Source: Chloroflexota bacterium
GTDB taxonomy: Bacteria; Chloroflexota; Dehalococcoidia; Lucifugimonadales; Lucifugimonadaceae
NCBI GenBank assembly: GCA_030831265.1
Contig: JAURLM010000149.1
Location: 1 to 6,694 of the forward strand
Direction of reading: 5' to 3'
DNA: 6,694 nucleotides
The translations under genes and the position numbers were made by a program. The notes under the pieces were generated by a model. The model was not told the DNA's origin, ran no database searches, and saw only the letters and a program-made list of their open reading frames with translations. Shown in pieces: positions 1-5,583 of this stretch; within the stretch, counting starts at the first letter, position 1; each line of letters opens with the position of its first letter.

Positions 1-527
1 CTTATGTATCGCAGCCTTGATGAACCGCTGCAGACTTGCGCTGTTGCTCCTGTGCCGTGGTCAGGAGTTTGGGTGCGGTGACGGCAAGTACAGCATTTCC
101 GCGGCGCATACATGTATGTCGCTGATGCTGCCGCGAGTGAGTGATCCAGCGGCGCATTGCTGTTTTCTCTTCCGGCATATTCGCACGGCACGCGTCAGGT
201 TACGGCGCATTACCCAGCACGTAGCGACGGCGTTTTGTTGTTGTGGTTCGTCTAATTTTCGGGTGTGAAATTAGGGTGTTTGAGATTGAATGTGCTCCAC
301 GTGCCGCAGTCTGAATGTGTATTTCCGGTCGACCGGATTTGGGTGGCGGGTACGTGAGTGGCACAGTGGATTTGTGGAGTGTTGAGGGGTGTCCGGAACG
401 GTTCGCCTACGGTGAGTGTCGGGAGGCTCACGTTATCGACTCCACGGATGCGTTGGCCAAGCGGCGTAAGCGGGATTGCGCAGCTAACGAGGTTCGCACT
501 AACTACCCTGATACCCATCAAACGCGA
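1..527. other. Gene-poor region with no supported coding sequence
   Basis: I found no convincing gene on either strand. The plus-strand reading from 17 to 268 is cysteine- and arginine-rich with no recognisable domain. The minus-strand readings (252-533, and a 58-codon frame from 178 down to 2) also resemble nothing I know and have no Shine-Dalgarno sequence. The stretch from about 340 to 420 is rich in G and T on the plus strand. Visible structure is limited to a 7-bp AT-rich hairpin (252-258 with 268-274) and a 14-bp palindrome (324-337). I looked for tRNA T-loops, tmRNA, RNase P, SRP RNA and 6S RNA signatures and saw none. It may be a long intergenic region, a decayed gene, or the upstream region of a gene beyond the left edge. 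Confidence 0.5.
324..337. repeat. 14-bp perfect palindrome
   Basis: TCCGGTCGACCGGA reads identically on both strands, with its centre between 330 and 331. Its flanks (ATT before, TTT after) do not extend the symmetry. A perfect two-fold site without a loop suits a dimeric DNA-binding protein better than an RNA hairpin. No gene start lies nearby to which it could be assigned, so an operator role is only a possibility. Confidence 0.4.
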
Positions 528-580
528 AAGCACCCGGTGGGGACCGCCTCTATTAAGGCCCTGTCCCCTGCCGGGTGCTT
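528..580 (-). terminator. Strong hairpin, probable terminator of nfeD-slipin
   Basis: The outer arms AAGCACCCGG (528-537) and CCGGGTGCTT (571-580) pair perfectly over 10 bp. After a small internal loop, GGGGAC (539-544) pairs with GTCCCC (563-568), and a short GCCT/AGGC stem (546-549 with 556-559) can form inside that. The hairpin starts 27 bp after the stop codon of the slipin gene, where an operon terminator is expected. On the minus strand the stem runs into CTTTCGCGTTTG, which is only moderately T-rich, so this is not a textbook intrinsic terminator. It could act in both directions, protect the 3' end, or be one copy of a longer intergenic palindrome family. Confidence 0.6.
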
Positions 581-607
581 ATTAATCTCAACTTGCCTGC
601 AGTTCGG

Positions 608-1450
608 TTACTCGCCGCCGCCTGTGAAGGCTCCCAGCGTGCCGAGCATCTTGGTTATTTCCAGTGGCAACACGAACTTGGTGGATTCGCCTTCGCCAAT
701 CTTCTTCAATGCGTCGATGTACTGCAGTGTCATGGTGTTTGTGCCCACACCTTCTGCCGTCTCATGAATACGTTGTAGCGCATCTGCGAAACCCTGCGCC
801 CGCAGTACGGCCGCCTGGCGTTCTCCTTCAGCGGAGAGGATCTGGGCCTGCTTGTCACCTTCTGCCTTCAGGATCTCTGATTGCTTCTGGCCTTCCGCAA
901 CGGTAATTGCCGCCTGCTTCTGACCGTCCGCCTCCAGGACGACAGCACGACGAACACGCTCGGCTGACATCTGGCGGTTCATCGCCTCCTGGATGTCCCT
1001 CGGCGGGTCGATTTCACGAATTTCCACGTTCGTGACCTTGATGCCCCACCGACCAGTCTCGGAGTCCAGTCTGATCCGGATCAGTTCGTTGATGCGGTCA
1101 CGTTGCGAAAGCACATCGTCAAGATCAATGTCGCCGATAACTGCACGCAGGGTGGTCGTTGCAAGCCCCACAACAGCCTGGACGTAGTTCGTAACCTCCA
1201 GGACGGCTTTCTCAGCGTTGGCAAGGTCAACACGCATGTAGACCAGGAAGTCGATCTCGATAGGAGCGTTGTCCTTCGTGATGTTGGTCTGGCGTGGAAT
1301 ATCCAAGACTTCGGTACGGGTGTCTACCTTCTGAATCTGGTGCAGTATGGGAACGGAAAACACGACGCCCGGCCCCATCATCCCTTCAAACTTTCCCAGC
1401 CTGAAACGAGCGATTCGTTCGTAGTCGCGGACAAAGTTGATAAATGCCAT
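608..1450 (-). CDS. Slipin/stomatin-like SPFH (band 7) protein
   Basis: This 280-residue protein belongs to the stomatin/prohibitin/flotillin/HflKC superfamily, whose members form membrane-associated oligomeric scaffolds. The SPFH core spans about residues 8-165 and begins RDYERIARFRLGKFEG, followed by GPGVVFSVP, LDIPRQ, VYMRV and the family-typical ATTTLRAVIG and LDDVLSQRD. Residues 172-220 form a helical stretch with glycine every 11 residues (176, 187, 198, 209, 220). A C-terminal segment, KFVLPLEITKML, follows at 258-269. Most slipins start with a hydrophobic anchor, but this one does not, and the frame upstream of the ATG encodes no membrane segment before it meets a stop. The ATG is well supported by GGAGG seven bases upstream. 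It lies 153 bp downstream of nfeD on the same strand and probably shares its transcript. Its role is inferred to be a membrane-domain scaffold and partner or substrate of NfeD. Confidence 0.92.
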   Translation of the reverse strand: MAFINFVRDYERIARFRLGKFEGMMGPGVVFSVPILHQIQKVDTRTEVLDIPRQTNITKDNAPIEIDFLVYMRVDLANAEKAVLEVTNYVQAVVGLATTTLRAVIGDIDLDDVLSQRDRINELIRIRLDSETGRWGIKVTNVEIREIDPPRDIQEAMNRQMSAERVRRAVVLEADGQKQAAITVAEGQKQSEILKAEGDKQAQILSAEGERQAAVLRAQGFADALQRIHETAEGVGTNTMTLQYIDALKKIGEGESTKFVLPLEITKMLGTLGAFTGGGE

Positions 1451-1603
1451 CTTGTAGCCTCCGCTGTGTCTGGCTCGCTTTGTGCGACACCAGTAAACGT
1501 CGCATCTCAGTCATAGACAGCACGGAAATACCGTGATCCTATGCCCTGTTGAAGGATTGACTGCAATCCTACACGACAATTCCTATTTTTCCGTTGTTGC
1601 AGT
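1451..1603 (-). other. nfeD-slipin spacer with two small hairpins
   Basis: This 153-bp gap separates the nfeD stop from the slipin start. It contains two short inverted repeats: AGGATT (1553-1558) with AATCCT (1565-1570), and CACGG (1521-1525) with CCGTG (1531-1535), whose loop is five bases. Neither is followed by a T-run on the minus strand, so neither looks like a terminator. They could affect mRNA processing or the relative expression of the two genes. No good sigma-70 promoter stands out; TTGCAG followed 17 bp later by CATAGG is a poor match. The length of the gap leaves open a separate slipin promoter. Confidence 0.4.
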
Positions 1604-3013
1604 TCATGTGACGGACATTAATGGCTCCACAAACAGGTGGACGCCCTCCACACGGACAACTCGAACGGTCGAGCCTTTCGGGACGTTCGTGCCGGGTGGC
1701 AGGAAGTCAGCGCCTGACAGTTCCGCAGACCAGAACTCCCCTGCAAGGTGCACTTCACCTTCAGGGTCAAGGTCCATCGTCACCTCTGCTTCTTTGCCAA
1801 CCAGTTGCGTGCTTGACCCGGCACTGATCCAATCCGGAATGTTCTTCACAATCCGAATCTGCCACGATAGCCAGGCTACAAACGCAACCACGGACACACC
1901 GAGAATCCCGAGCAGCCAGTAGCTAACTGTTTGGACCCCGCCTGGCAAGTCACCGTCATTGAATCTCCCGGCAAGGAAGAAACCGCCGAGCACAAGCGCA
2001 ATGGCGCCTGAGATGCCGAAATAGCTAACTCCGGGAGCCTGTGCCTCAAGCACAAAGAGGACCACGGCAAGCCCGATGAATACAATGCCGGCCCACGAAT
2101 AGTCGATGTGACCCACCCCTACAAAACCGAGCACCAGGAACGTGAAGCCAAGCGTGCCGGGGATCCAGATACCGGGGCTCCACATCTCAACTATCAGGCC
2201 TATGGTCCCAAGCGTGATGAGCAGGAAAGCAAGATTCGGGTTGGCAAGGAAACTCAACACCCGATCAACAAGCTGCATCTGGCGCTTTTCGATGTGGGCG
2301 CCTGCTGTGTGAACGGTCACATCACGGTCAAACGCCGGAATGGCTCGACCGTCGATTTGCGACAGCAGATCCTCGATGTGGTTGGCTTTTAGATCGGCGA
2401 TTCGCAGATTGATGGCCTGCGTTGATGTGTACGCTCGGCCAAGGGTGACTGTCAGTTCAAGTTCGTCCGAATTCCGACCGCGCTTGTCTGATATTGAGCG
2501 CATGAATGCAGACGCGTCCTGTGTGACCTTGCTCTTGAGCGTGCTGGGCAGGTCTCTCCCGTTGCTATCCACCGGGGTTGCTGCACCAATGTTCGTCGCA
2601 GGTGCCATAGCCAGCACTCCGCCAGAAATGGCGATGAATGTCCCCGCAGAAGCTGCCTGGGCACCGTCTGGCGCGACAAACACCACTACCGGGCGCTCTG
2701 ACTCAAGAATCGCGGTCACGATATGACGTGTGCTGTCGAGATTTCCACCCGGTGTGTTGAGCTCAATGACAATCAGTTCAACGTTGTCGGCATTGGCTCT
2801 GGCAATGGAACGGGTGAGATAGCGGGCGGAGACGATGTCCACATGGTCGTGAAAATCGATTAGCCGGACAACCGGGGTATCACCCTGCGCTGATGCGGAA
2901 GAAACGGGAAGAAGGAAAAGGCAGCCGCCAAGTGCCAGCAGCAAAAACGCAAGTGCTAGTCTCGCTACTGAAAACGAACTCGTCTGCGCGGAGCGGTCAC
3001 GGATACGTCTCAT
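1604..3013 (-). CDS. nfeD: NfeD family membrane serine protease (ClpP-class)
   Basis: With the ATG at 3013 the product has 469 residues, the usual size of long-form NfeD. A signal peptide (hydrophobic at about 18-37) probably ends at ASA/Q near residue 42; LGGC at 28-31 could also be read as a lipobox. Residues 46-215 are a ClpP/SppA-like protease domain with ELNTPGG (84-90) and AASAGTFI, whose Ser122 matches the nucleophile of archaeal 1510-N. Lys162 in LKSKV lies 40 residues further on and fits the catalytic lysine of the Ser-Lys dyad. Five membrane segments follow (about 260-276, 281-300, 307-324, 330-348, 366-386), then a soluble OB-fold NfeD domain from about 393 to the end. A TTG seven codons upstream (3034) is in frame but lacks a Shine-Dalgarno sequence. 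NfeD proteases are thought to regulate stomatin-like partners, and a slipin gene follows directly. Membrane location is inferred. Confidence 0.93.
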   Translation of the reverse strand: MRRIRDRSAQTSSFSVARLALAFLLLALGGCLFLLPVSSASAQGDTPVVRLIDFHDHVDIVSARYLTRSIARANADNVELIVIELNTPGGNLDSTRHIVTAILESERPVVVFVAPDGAQAASAGTFIAISGGVLAMAPATNIGAATPVDSNGRDLPSTLKSKVTQDASAFMRSISDKRGRNSDELELTVTLGRAYTSTQAINLRIADLKANHIEDLLSQIDGRAIPAFDRDVTVHTAGAHIEKRQMQLVDRVLSFLANPNLAFLLITLGTIGLIVEMWSPGIWIPGTLGFTFLVLGFVGVGHIDYSWAGIVFIGLAVVLFVLEAQAPGVSYFGISGAIALVLGGFFLAGRFNDGDLPGGVQTVSYWLLGILGVSVVAFVAWLSWQIRIVKNIPDWISAGSSTQLVGKEAEVTMDLDPEGEVHLAGEFWSAELSGADFLPPGTNVPKGSTVRVVRVEGVHLFVEPLMSVT

Positions 3014-3018
3014 ACTGT

Positions 3019-3023
3019 CCCCT
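3019..3023 (-). promoter_or_regulatory. Ribosome binding site that decides the nfeD start
   Basis: AGGGG on the minus strand is followed by the five-base spacer ACAGT and then the ATG at 3013. The longer in-frame TTG at 3034 has no purine-rich sequence upstream, and it would place this Shine-Dalgarno inside the coding sequence. The ATG is therefore the better start. Confidence 0.7.
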
Positions 3024-3111
3024 GACACTCGCAATCATATCCCATCAGCAATATGGAAAACGTTACCGGGCATGAATCAGTCAGGGTACGTCATCGGTCG
3101 GTCGCACAGTC

Positions 3112-3525
3112 CTATTTACCGCGCTCCCCGGGCTCACCGGACGCACCGGACTTCTTCGATCGCCTCTTGACCTTTGCTGGAAGTGCTCCTGTGAAGTCAG
3201 CGCCTCGCTCGAGCCATGAAACGAGATCAGCATCTTCGGCGATCTGCTCGGAGTTCACGTATACGTACTCTTTCATGGGCCGTCCACCCATCGGGTCGAA
3301 CTGGCCCGCCTGGCCACTCTCCACCAGCACGCTTGCTTCATCCTGCCCGACGCGCAGCATCACGCCGTCACCCCATACACCGGCGAACATCTGGTCATTC
3401 ACCTGCATGAACCACGCGCTCGTGCCGAACATCTTCTTGCGACGCACCGGCATCGCTCCCAGCAAACCATCGATGCGATCTTCGAGGCCTTTGTTCATTT
3501 CAGGCCACTTGTCAGCCATGGACAT
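3112..3525 (-). CDS. TfoX N-terminal domain protein
   Basis: This 137-residue protein matches the TfoX/Sxy N-terminal domain. Supporting features are KKMFG at 30-34, the WFMQVNDQMFAGVW region at 38-51, MLRVG at 56-60, and the conserved MGGRPMKEYVYV near 79-90. TfoX/Sxy of Haemophilus and Escherichia is a competence regulator acting with CRP, but it also has a C-terminal domain that is missing here. Stand-alone N-terminal-domain proteins are common and mostly uncharacterised, so a competence role should not be assumed. The C-terminal 20 residues are basic and glycine-rich (KVKRRSKK, then SGASGEPGERGK), probably disordered and able to touch nucleic acid. The ATG at 3525 has AGGGG seven bases upstream; Met3 and Met10 are weaker alternatives. 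It lies 98 bp upstream of nfeD on the same strand, so co-transcription is possible, but no functional link is evident. Confidence 0.85.
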   Translation of the reverse strand: MSMADKWPEMNKGLEDRIDGLLGAMPVRRKKMFGTSAWFMQVNDQMFAGVWGDGVMLRVGQDEASVLVESGQAGQFDPMGGRPMKEYVYVNSEQIAEDADLVSWLERGADFTGALPAKVKRRSKKSGASGEPGERGK

Positions 3526-3549
3526 AACGCATCCCCTGTTGAAATCAGA

Positions 3550-3579
3550 TTGAGTTCAATTCCAGGCTAAACGCAACAC
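3550..3579 (+). repeat. Dispersed repeat, copy A
   Basis: This copy begins TTGAGTTCAATTCC and continues AGGCTAAACGCAACAC. Compared without gaps with the minus-strand copy at 4471-4442, 22 of 30 positions agree, including TTGA, AGGCTAA and CAACAC. It lies between the TfoX-like gene and the SDR gene, on the strand opposite to both, so it is unlikely to be their promoter. Its CAACAC end points toward the SDR gene. Confidence 0.55.
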
Positions 3580-3591
3580 TAATCACCCACA

Positions 3592-3608
3592 CGGCAGCAT
3601 CCATGCCG
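3592..3608 (-). terminator. Short hairpin just after the SDR gene, weak terminator candidate
   Basis: CGGCA (3592-3596) pairs with TGCCG (3604-3608) across a seven-base loop, 5 bp beyond the SDR stop codon. No T-run follows on the minus strand, so it is a weak candidate for the end of the SDR transcript. Confidence 0.25.
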
Positions 3609-3613
3609 GATCG

Positions 3614-4426
3614 CTAATCGATCCCAGCACCCGCGCCGCCAGCCCACGCGCCCTTTGCCATCATTCCGCCATCCACCGTCACGCTCTCGCCCGTCATGAA
3701 CGATGCACGGTCACTGGCAAGGAACAGCACAACCTCTGCAATCTCCTCCGGCTTGCCCACGCGGCCAAGCGGGTGATCCTTGCCATAGCTCGACAGAGCG
3801 ACAGATATGTCATCACCAACTGCCTCGGTGGCATTGCGTACCATCGGTGTGTCGATCGTCCCGGGGTTCACTGCCAGGACTCGTATGTTGTCTGCTGCGA
3901 AATCAAGTGACAGCTGGCGCATCAGTGAAAGGTCACCGCCTTTGCTGGCAGCGTAGGCTGAAACACCGGGCATCGACTGCAAACCCTGGACGCTGGCACT
4001 GCTGACGATCACGCCGCCACCGGCCTTACGCATGTGAGGGATGCTGTATTTCGCCATCAGGAACCGACTCTTCAGGTTCACGTCGATGATTCGGTCCCAC
4101 ATCTCTTCCGGCAGATCGACTGCGTTCATGTATGAACTTGGCGGTTGAATGCCAACATTGTTGAACACGATATTTAAGCCGCCAAAAGCATCGACCGTCT
4201 CGTCAACGGTCTTCCGGCACCCCGCACTCGTGCCAGCATCAGCCTCGACGAACAATCCTTTGCCACCGTTGCTGGTTATCTTCGCCACTGTGGCCTCACC
4301 AGCATCACGGTTCAGGTCCATAACGGTTACATTTGCACCCTCCCTGGCGAATGCCAGTGAAGCTGCTCCGCCTATCCCGAGCGCCCCACCGGTGACGATG
4401 ACTGTTTTGTTGTCGAACTGGCCCAT
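3614..4426 (-). CDS. Classical SDR family NAD(P)-dependent oxidoreductase
   Basis: This 270-residue protein is the normal length for classical short-chain dehydrogenases, which reduce or oxidise a carbonyl/alcohol on a Rossmann fold in the cytoplasm. Seen in order are the dinucleotide motif TGGALGIG (12-19), Asp37 at the end of the second strand (which favours NAD over NADP), NNVG (89-92, usually NNAG), and the catalytic tetrad Asn117, Ser145, Tyr158 and Lys162 in YAASK. Next come NPGTIDTPM (187-195) and the C-terminal TGESVTVDGG. The last dozen residues form a Gly/Ala-rich tail. A GTG three codons upstream (4435) overlaps the AGGTGG Shine-Dalgarno sequence (4432-4437), which sits five bases before the ATG at 4426, so the ATG is preferred. 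The substrate cannot be told from sequence. It is transcribed divergently from the thioredoxin gene and flanked by inverted copies of the dispersed repeat. Confidence 0.93.
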   Translation of the reverse strand: MGQFDNKTVIVTGGALGIGGAASLAFAREGANVTVMDLNRDAGEATVAKITSNGGKGLFVEADAGTSAGCRKTVDETVDAFGGLNIVFNNVGIQPPSSYMNAVDLPEEMWDRIIDVNLKSRFLMAKYSIPHMRKAGGGVIVSSASVQGLQSMPGVSAYAASKGGDLSLMRQLSLDFAADNIRVLAVNPGTIDTPMVRNATEAVGDDISVALSSYGKDHPLGRVGKPEEIAEVVLFLASDRASFMTGESVTVDGGMMAKGAWAGGAGAGID

Positions 4427-4441
4427 CTCGACCACCTATTT

Positions 4442-4471
4442 GTGTTGTATTTAGCCTGAATGCGAGTTCAA
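4442..4471 (-). repeat. Dispersed repeat, copy B, directly upstream of the SDR gene
   Basis: Read on the minus strand this copy runs TTGAACTCGCATTC, then AGGCTAAATACAACAC. It ends four bases before the SDR Shine-Dalgarno sequence. TTGAAC and TACAAC separated by 16 bp could be read as a weak sigma-70 promoter, but a start point there would fall in or next to the Shine-Dalgarno. Together with copy C it forms a 23-of-28 inverted repeat around the thioredoxin gene. Confidence 0.6.
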
Positions 4472-4657
4472 CCGCTCGCGATGCGCAGGATAGCAGGACT
4501 GGGAGTTGTTGAGCAGGTCGGTGGCGTTGCCGGTGCTATTTACGCCCTTGACATGGTGTTTGAATGCCGGCGTTTTCGTACGGTTCGGGATCCGAAGTGA
4601 CATTAAAACCCGTTACGCTGGAAACGACACAGCACTGAACCAGTCGAGATCCACTAC
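4472..4657. promoter_or_regulatory. Divergent intergenic region (SDR / thioredoxin)
   Basis: This region must hold at least the promoter of the plus-strand thioredoxin gene and probably that of the SDR gene. A perfect -35-like TTGACA occurs at 4548-4553 on the plus strand, but the sequence 16-18 bp further on (GCGTTTTC) is a poor -10. AT-rich CATTAAAAC at 4601-4609 is another possible -10 zone without a good -35. I therefore cannot fix a promoter. No operator palindrome stands out. Confidence 0.35.
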
Positions 4658-5203
4658 TTGGCCACTATCAAACACCGAACACCGCTACTGCTTGCGATTT
4701 TCATCGTTTCGCTCACGCTGATTTCGTCCTGTGCGACCTCCGAGAGCATGAAGGGTGAGAACTTCAGCATCCACGTCTACCAGTCTGGCGGGGTGCTCAC
4801 GGAGAGTGAGACGACACTGCAGGCAGTCCTGGACATTGGGAAACCGGTCGTCCTGAACTTCTGGGCCGGGGATTGCCCTCCATGCCGTGCTGAGATGCCA
4901 GCGCTGGAGACAAGCTGGCAGCAGTACGGCGACAGGATAGTGATGCTCGGCGTGGATATCGGCCCGTACATGGGGCTGGGAACATTCGAGTCCGGGCAGA
5001 GGCTGCTCGACCAGACCGGTGTCACATACCCTGCTGGAAACGCGCCGGACGCCAGTTTCATCCCGGATTACAACCTCGTGGGACTCCCGATGACGTTCTT
5101 CATGCTGCCGGATGGCACGATCTACGAATCCTGGACTGGCGGTATCTCCAGCGGTCAGCTAAATGAACGGGTCATCAAACTCAGCAGTGCCAGCACCGAC
5201 TAA
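4658..5203 (+). CDS. Thioredoxin-fold (TlpA/ResA-like) lipoprotein
   Basis: This 181-residue protein begins with a lipoprotein signal peptide: a basic start, a hydrophobic core at about 9-22 and the lipobox ISSC with Cys25. A TlpA-like domain spans about 40-175. Its active site is CPPC (73-76) in the context NFWAGDCPPCRAEMP, and the conserved cis-proline is Pro144 in VGLPMTFF. Such proteins exchange disulfides outside the cytoplasmic membrane, often in cytochrome c maturation. No ccdA/dsbD or cytochrome gene is nearby to supply electrons or suggest a target. An acidic Asp72 precedes the first cysteine where many TlpA proteins carry an aromatic residue. The only in-frame start that keeps the signal peptide is TTG at 4658, which has only a weak purine-rich sequence (GAGA) before it; the frame is open back to 4607 without ATG or GTG. 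Inverted copies of the dispersed repeat lie on both sides. Confidence 0.88.
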   Translation: MATIKHRTPLLLAIFIVSLTLISSCATSESMKGENFSIHVYQSGGVLTESETTLQAVLDIGKPVVLNFWAGDCPPCRAEMPALETSWQQYGDRIVMLGVDIGPYMGLGTFESGQRLLDQTGVTYPAGNAPDASFIPDYNLVGLPMTFFMLPDGTIYESWTGGISSGQLNERVIKLSSASTD

Positions 5204-5230
5204 ACGCACACACGCTTACGATAGACAGCC

Positions 5231-5260
5231 AAACTCATATTCAGGCTGATCACAACACAC
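5231..5260 (+). repeat. Dispersed repeat, copy C
   Basis: The core ATTCAGGCT lies at 5239-5247 and the end ACAACACA at 5252-5259, preceded by AACTC. The reverse complement of 5232-5259 matches 4441-4468 at 23 of 28 positions without gaps. It lies 27 bp after the thioredoxin stop codon. Confidence 0.6.
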
Positions 5261-5280
5261 AATTGATTCGTTTCGGCCCT

Positions 5281-5309
5281 ACGCACCGCCGTGTTCCCGC
5301 GTTTTTTTT
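5281..5309 (+). terminator. Weak terminator candidate after the thioredoxin gene
   Basis: A run of eight T (5302-5309) follows a GC-rich segment in which ACGC (5281-5284) can pair with GCGT (5299-5302). The stem is only 4 bp with a large loop. The T-run is the main evidence, about 100 bp after the thioredoxin stop codon. Confidence 0.3.
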
Positions 5310-5486
5310 AATGCCCTGGATACATCGAAATCTCGTCCCTGTCGCGACGTGGTGCGGGGCAAAAAACGTTATGCCCTGCCAGATATTTGGCGAAACGCCA
5401 GCAGAAATCTCCCGGCGACACGTGTCAGCATAAACTCGCGTTTCGTGGCCATACGATCTGGTACAAAATTATCGGTTTTGCGTACT

Positions 5487-5504
5487 GTTTAGCCTAATAT
5501 CAAA
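5487..5504 (-). repeat. Partial copy D of the dispersed repeat
   Basis: On the minus strand this reads TTTGATATTAGGCTAAAC. It shares AGGCTAAAC with copy A and ATATT with copy C, but lacks the CAACAC end. The assignment is tentative and could be chance. Confidence 0.25.
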
Positions 5505-5533
5505 TTGGAATCCGATAACCATCCCAGCCATGG

Positions 5534-5583
5534 CGCAACCGGACTTGAACGCGCCTACATGGTCCGATGGGCAGGTGGTTGCG
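5534..5583. other. Inverted-repeat element upstream of the MFS gene
   Basis: CGCAACC (5534-5540) pairs with GGTTGCG (5577-5583), and directly inside it GGAC (5541-5544) pairs with GTCC (5562-5565). The left arm is thus an unbroken 11 bases, while the right arm is split by an 11-base insertion. GGCGC (5532-5536) can alternatively pair with GCGCC (5551-5555). It lies about 175 bp before the MFS start. It does not match a tRNA (T-stem mismatches, no CCA end) or an integron attC site. Confidence 0.35.

Noticed and set aside
2..178. Minus-strand frame of 58 codons beginning MPEEKTAMRRW
   Set aside because: It has no Shine-Dalgarno sequence, no recognisable domain and unusual composition. I could not separate it from chance.
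252..533. Overlapping frames on both strands in the left region, including the plus-strand reading from 315 that runs on opposite the slipin gene
   Set aside because: No recognisable protein family. The second half of the plus-strand frame is the complement of the slipin gene and its terminator hairpin.
1871..1893. A further look-alike of the dispersed repeat (CCAGGCTACAAACGCAAC)
   Set aside because: It lies inside the nfeD coding sequence, needs a 2-base insertion to align with copy A, and encodes ordinary membrane-segment residues. Most likely chance, and a caution for the repeat claim.
4548..4576. TTGACA as a sigma-70 promoter of the thioredoxin gene
   Set aside because: The -35 is perfect, but no acceptable -10 lies 16-18 bp downstream. 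Kept only as a note within the intergenic region.
1541..5378. The 8-mer ATGCCCTG at 1541, 5311 and 5371
   Set aside because: The shared word is too short, and its complement also occurs in the MFS coding region, so it is probably chance.
3550..5504. Reading the dispersed repeats as integron attC sites
   Set aside because: The GTTRRRY and RYYYAAC core motifs are not met, no imperfect 60-120 base hairpin is present at each copy, and no integrase is in view.
5530..5583. Possible minus-strand tRNA, because GTTCAAGTCC resembles a T-loop
   Set aside because: The T-stem has two mismatches, there is no CCA end, and no matching D- and anticodon arms could be laid out.
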